Positions 20,927 through 21,024 of a stretch of DNA of 21,024 nucleotides are shown here, one piece after another. The stretch comes from JAUYIV01 sp035464675. GTDB lineage: Bacteria; Actinomycetota; Acidimicrobiia; Spongiisociales; UBA11373. The first letter of the stretch is position 1. The number at the start of each line of letters is the position of its first letter. The stretch covers positions 1 to 21,024 of the forward strand of contig DATHSA010000062.1 of NCBI GenBank assembly GCA_035464675.1, read 5' to 3'. Both the position numbers and the translations under genes were made by a program. Below the pieces are notes generated by a model, which worked only from the letters and a program-made list of their open reading frames with translations, made no database searches and had not been told where the DNA came from.

Positions 20927-21024
20927 CCAGACCCGGGCGGGGCCCCATCCCCGCCCTCCTCCAGAGCATGGGGCCCCTGCCCCATGCCTGGCCGTGGTGG
21001 CCAGACCCGGGCGGGGCCTCATCC
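20924..21024. repeat. Direct repeat of about 27 bp, period 74, with internal hairpins
   Basis: TGGCCAGACCCGGGCGGGGC starts at 20924 and again at 20998, followed by C-CATCC in both copies with one change. Between them are two inverted repeats: GGGCGGGG/CCCCGCCC (20935-20956) and GCATGGGGC/GCCCCATGC with a 4-nt loop (20966-20987). No coding frame is supported. The second copy runs off the window, so the number of units is unknown. Confidence 0.7.

Noticed and set aside
1..21024. CRISPR array, tRNA, rRNA, insertion sequence or prophage
   Set aside because: No regularly spaced repeats with unique spacers, no tRNA-like cloverleaf noticed, and no transposase, integrase or phage structural protein among the supported frames. 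A tRNA scan was not possible here.

Overview
The window is about 21 kb of GC-rich, densely packed actinobacterial-looking chromosome. The organism is most likely an uncultured high-GC Actinobacteriota, possibly of the Acidimicrobiia type. This is inferred from very high third-position GC, Thr-rich linkers after lipoprotein cysteines, an F420-type oxidoreductase-like protein, MpaA-like and YkuD wall enzymes, and several starts with a TANNNT hexamer 6-7 nt before the start codon, which suggests leaderless mRNAs. No rRNA, tRNA, CRISPR array, insertion sequence or phage gene was seen. No gene-free stretch exceeds 300 bases.

Layout. 1-777: 3' part of a type I GAPDH gene. 846-1862: pirin. 1859-3591 (minus): DinB-like protein, SnoaL-like protein, CoA-binding protein and DUF4342 protein. 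3642-4266 (plus): a 34-residue Lys-rich protein and a YPAFQF-type protein possibly related to MbcA/ParS. 4267-6528: two divergent lipoproteins, one with an apparent ATC start and one with a ZU5-like domain. 6506-7330 (minus): a ceramidase-family (CREST) membrane hydrolase. 7450-7905 (plus): a DDN-like protein. 7924-10343 (minus): MFS transporter coupled to an M19 dipeptidase. 10378-12815 (minus): a two-domain lipoprotein (M14 peptidase plus penicillin-binding/beta-lactamase-like domain) coupled to a UbiA/MenA prenyltransferase. 12889-14843 (minus): an Rrf2/NsrR-like regulator coupled to a membrane-anchored copper nitrite reductase with an extra C-terminal cupredoxin. 14909-15268 (plus): small Rieske protein. 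15282-15434 (minus): small membrane peptide. 15564-16505 (plus): EamA exporter. 16535-19131 (minus): a large cell-surface lipoprotein and an L,D-transpeptidase. 19242-20864 (plus): an esterase-D-like hydrolase and a secreted helical protein with an EF-hand-like loop. 20881-21024: a very strong hairpin followed by a structured direct repeat.

Two themes stand out. The first is cell-envelope work: four lipoproteins, L,D-transpeptidase, M14 peptidase, M19 dipeptidase, ceramidase-like hydrolase and prenyltransferase. The second is nitrite/NO chemistry: nsrR-like regulator plus nirK. Four gene pairs overlap by 4 nt (ATGA or GTGA), which points to translational coupling. The most unusual objects are the M14 plus beta-lactamase-fold fusion lipoprotein, the three-cupredoxin NirK under an Rrf2 regulator, and the lipoprotein whose best start codon is ATC. 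I did not find a clear new multi-gene defence or mobile system.
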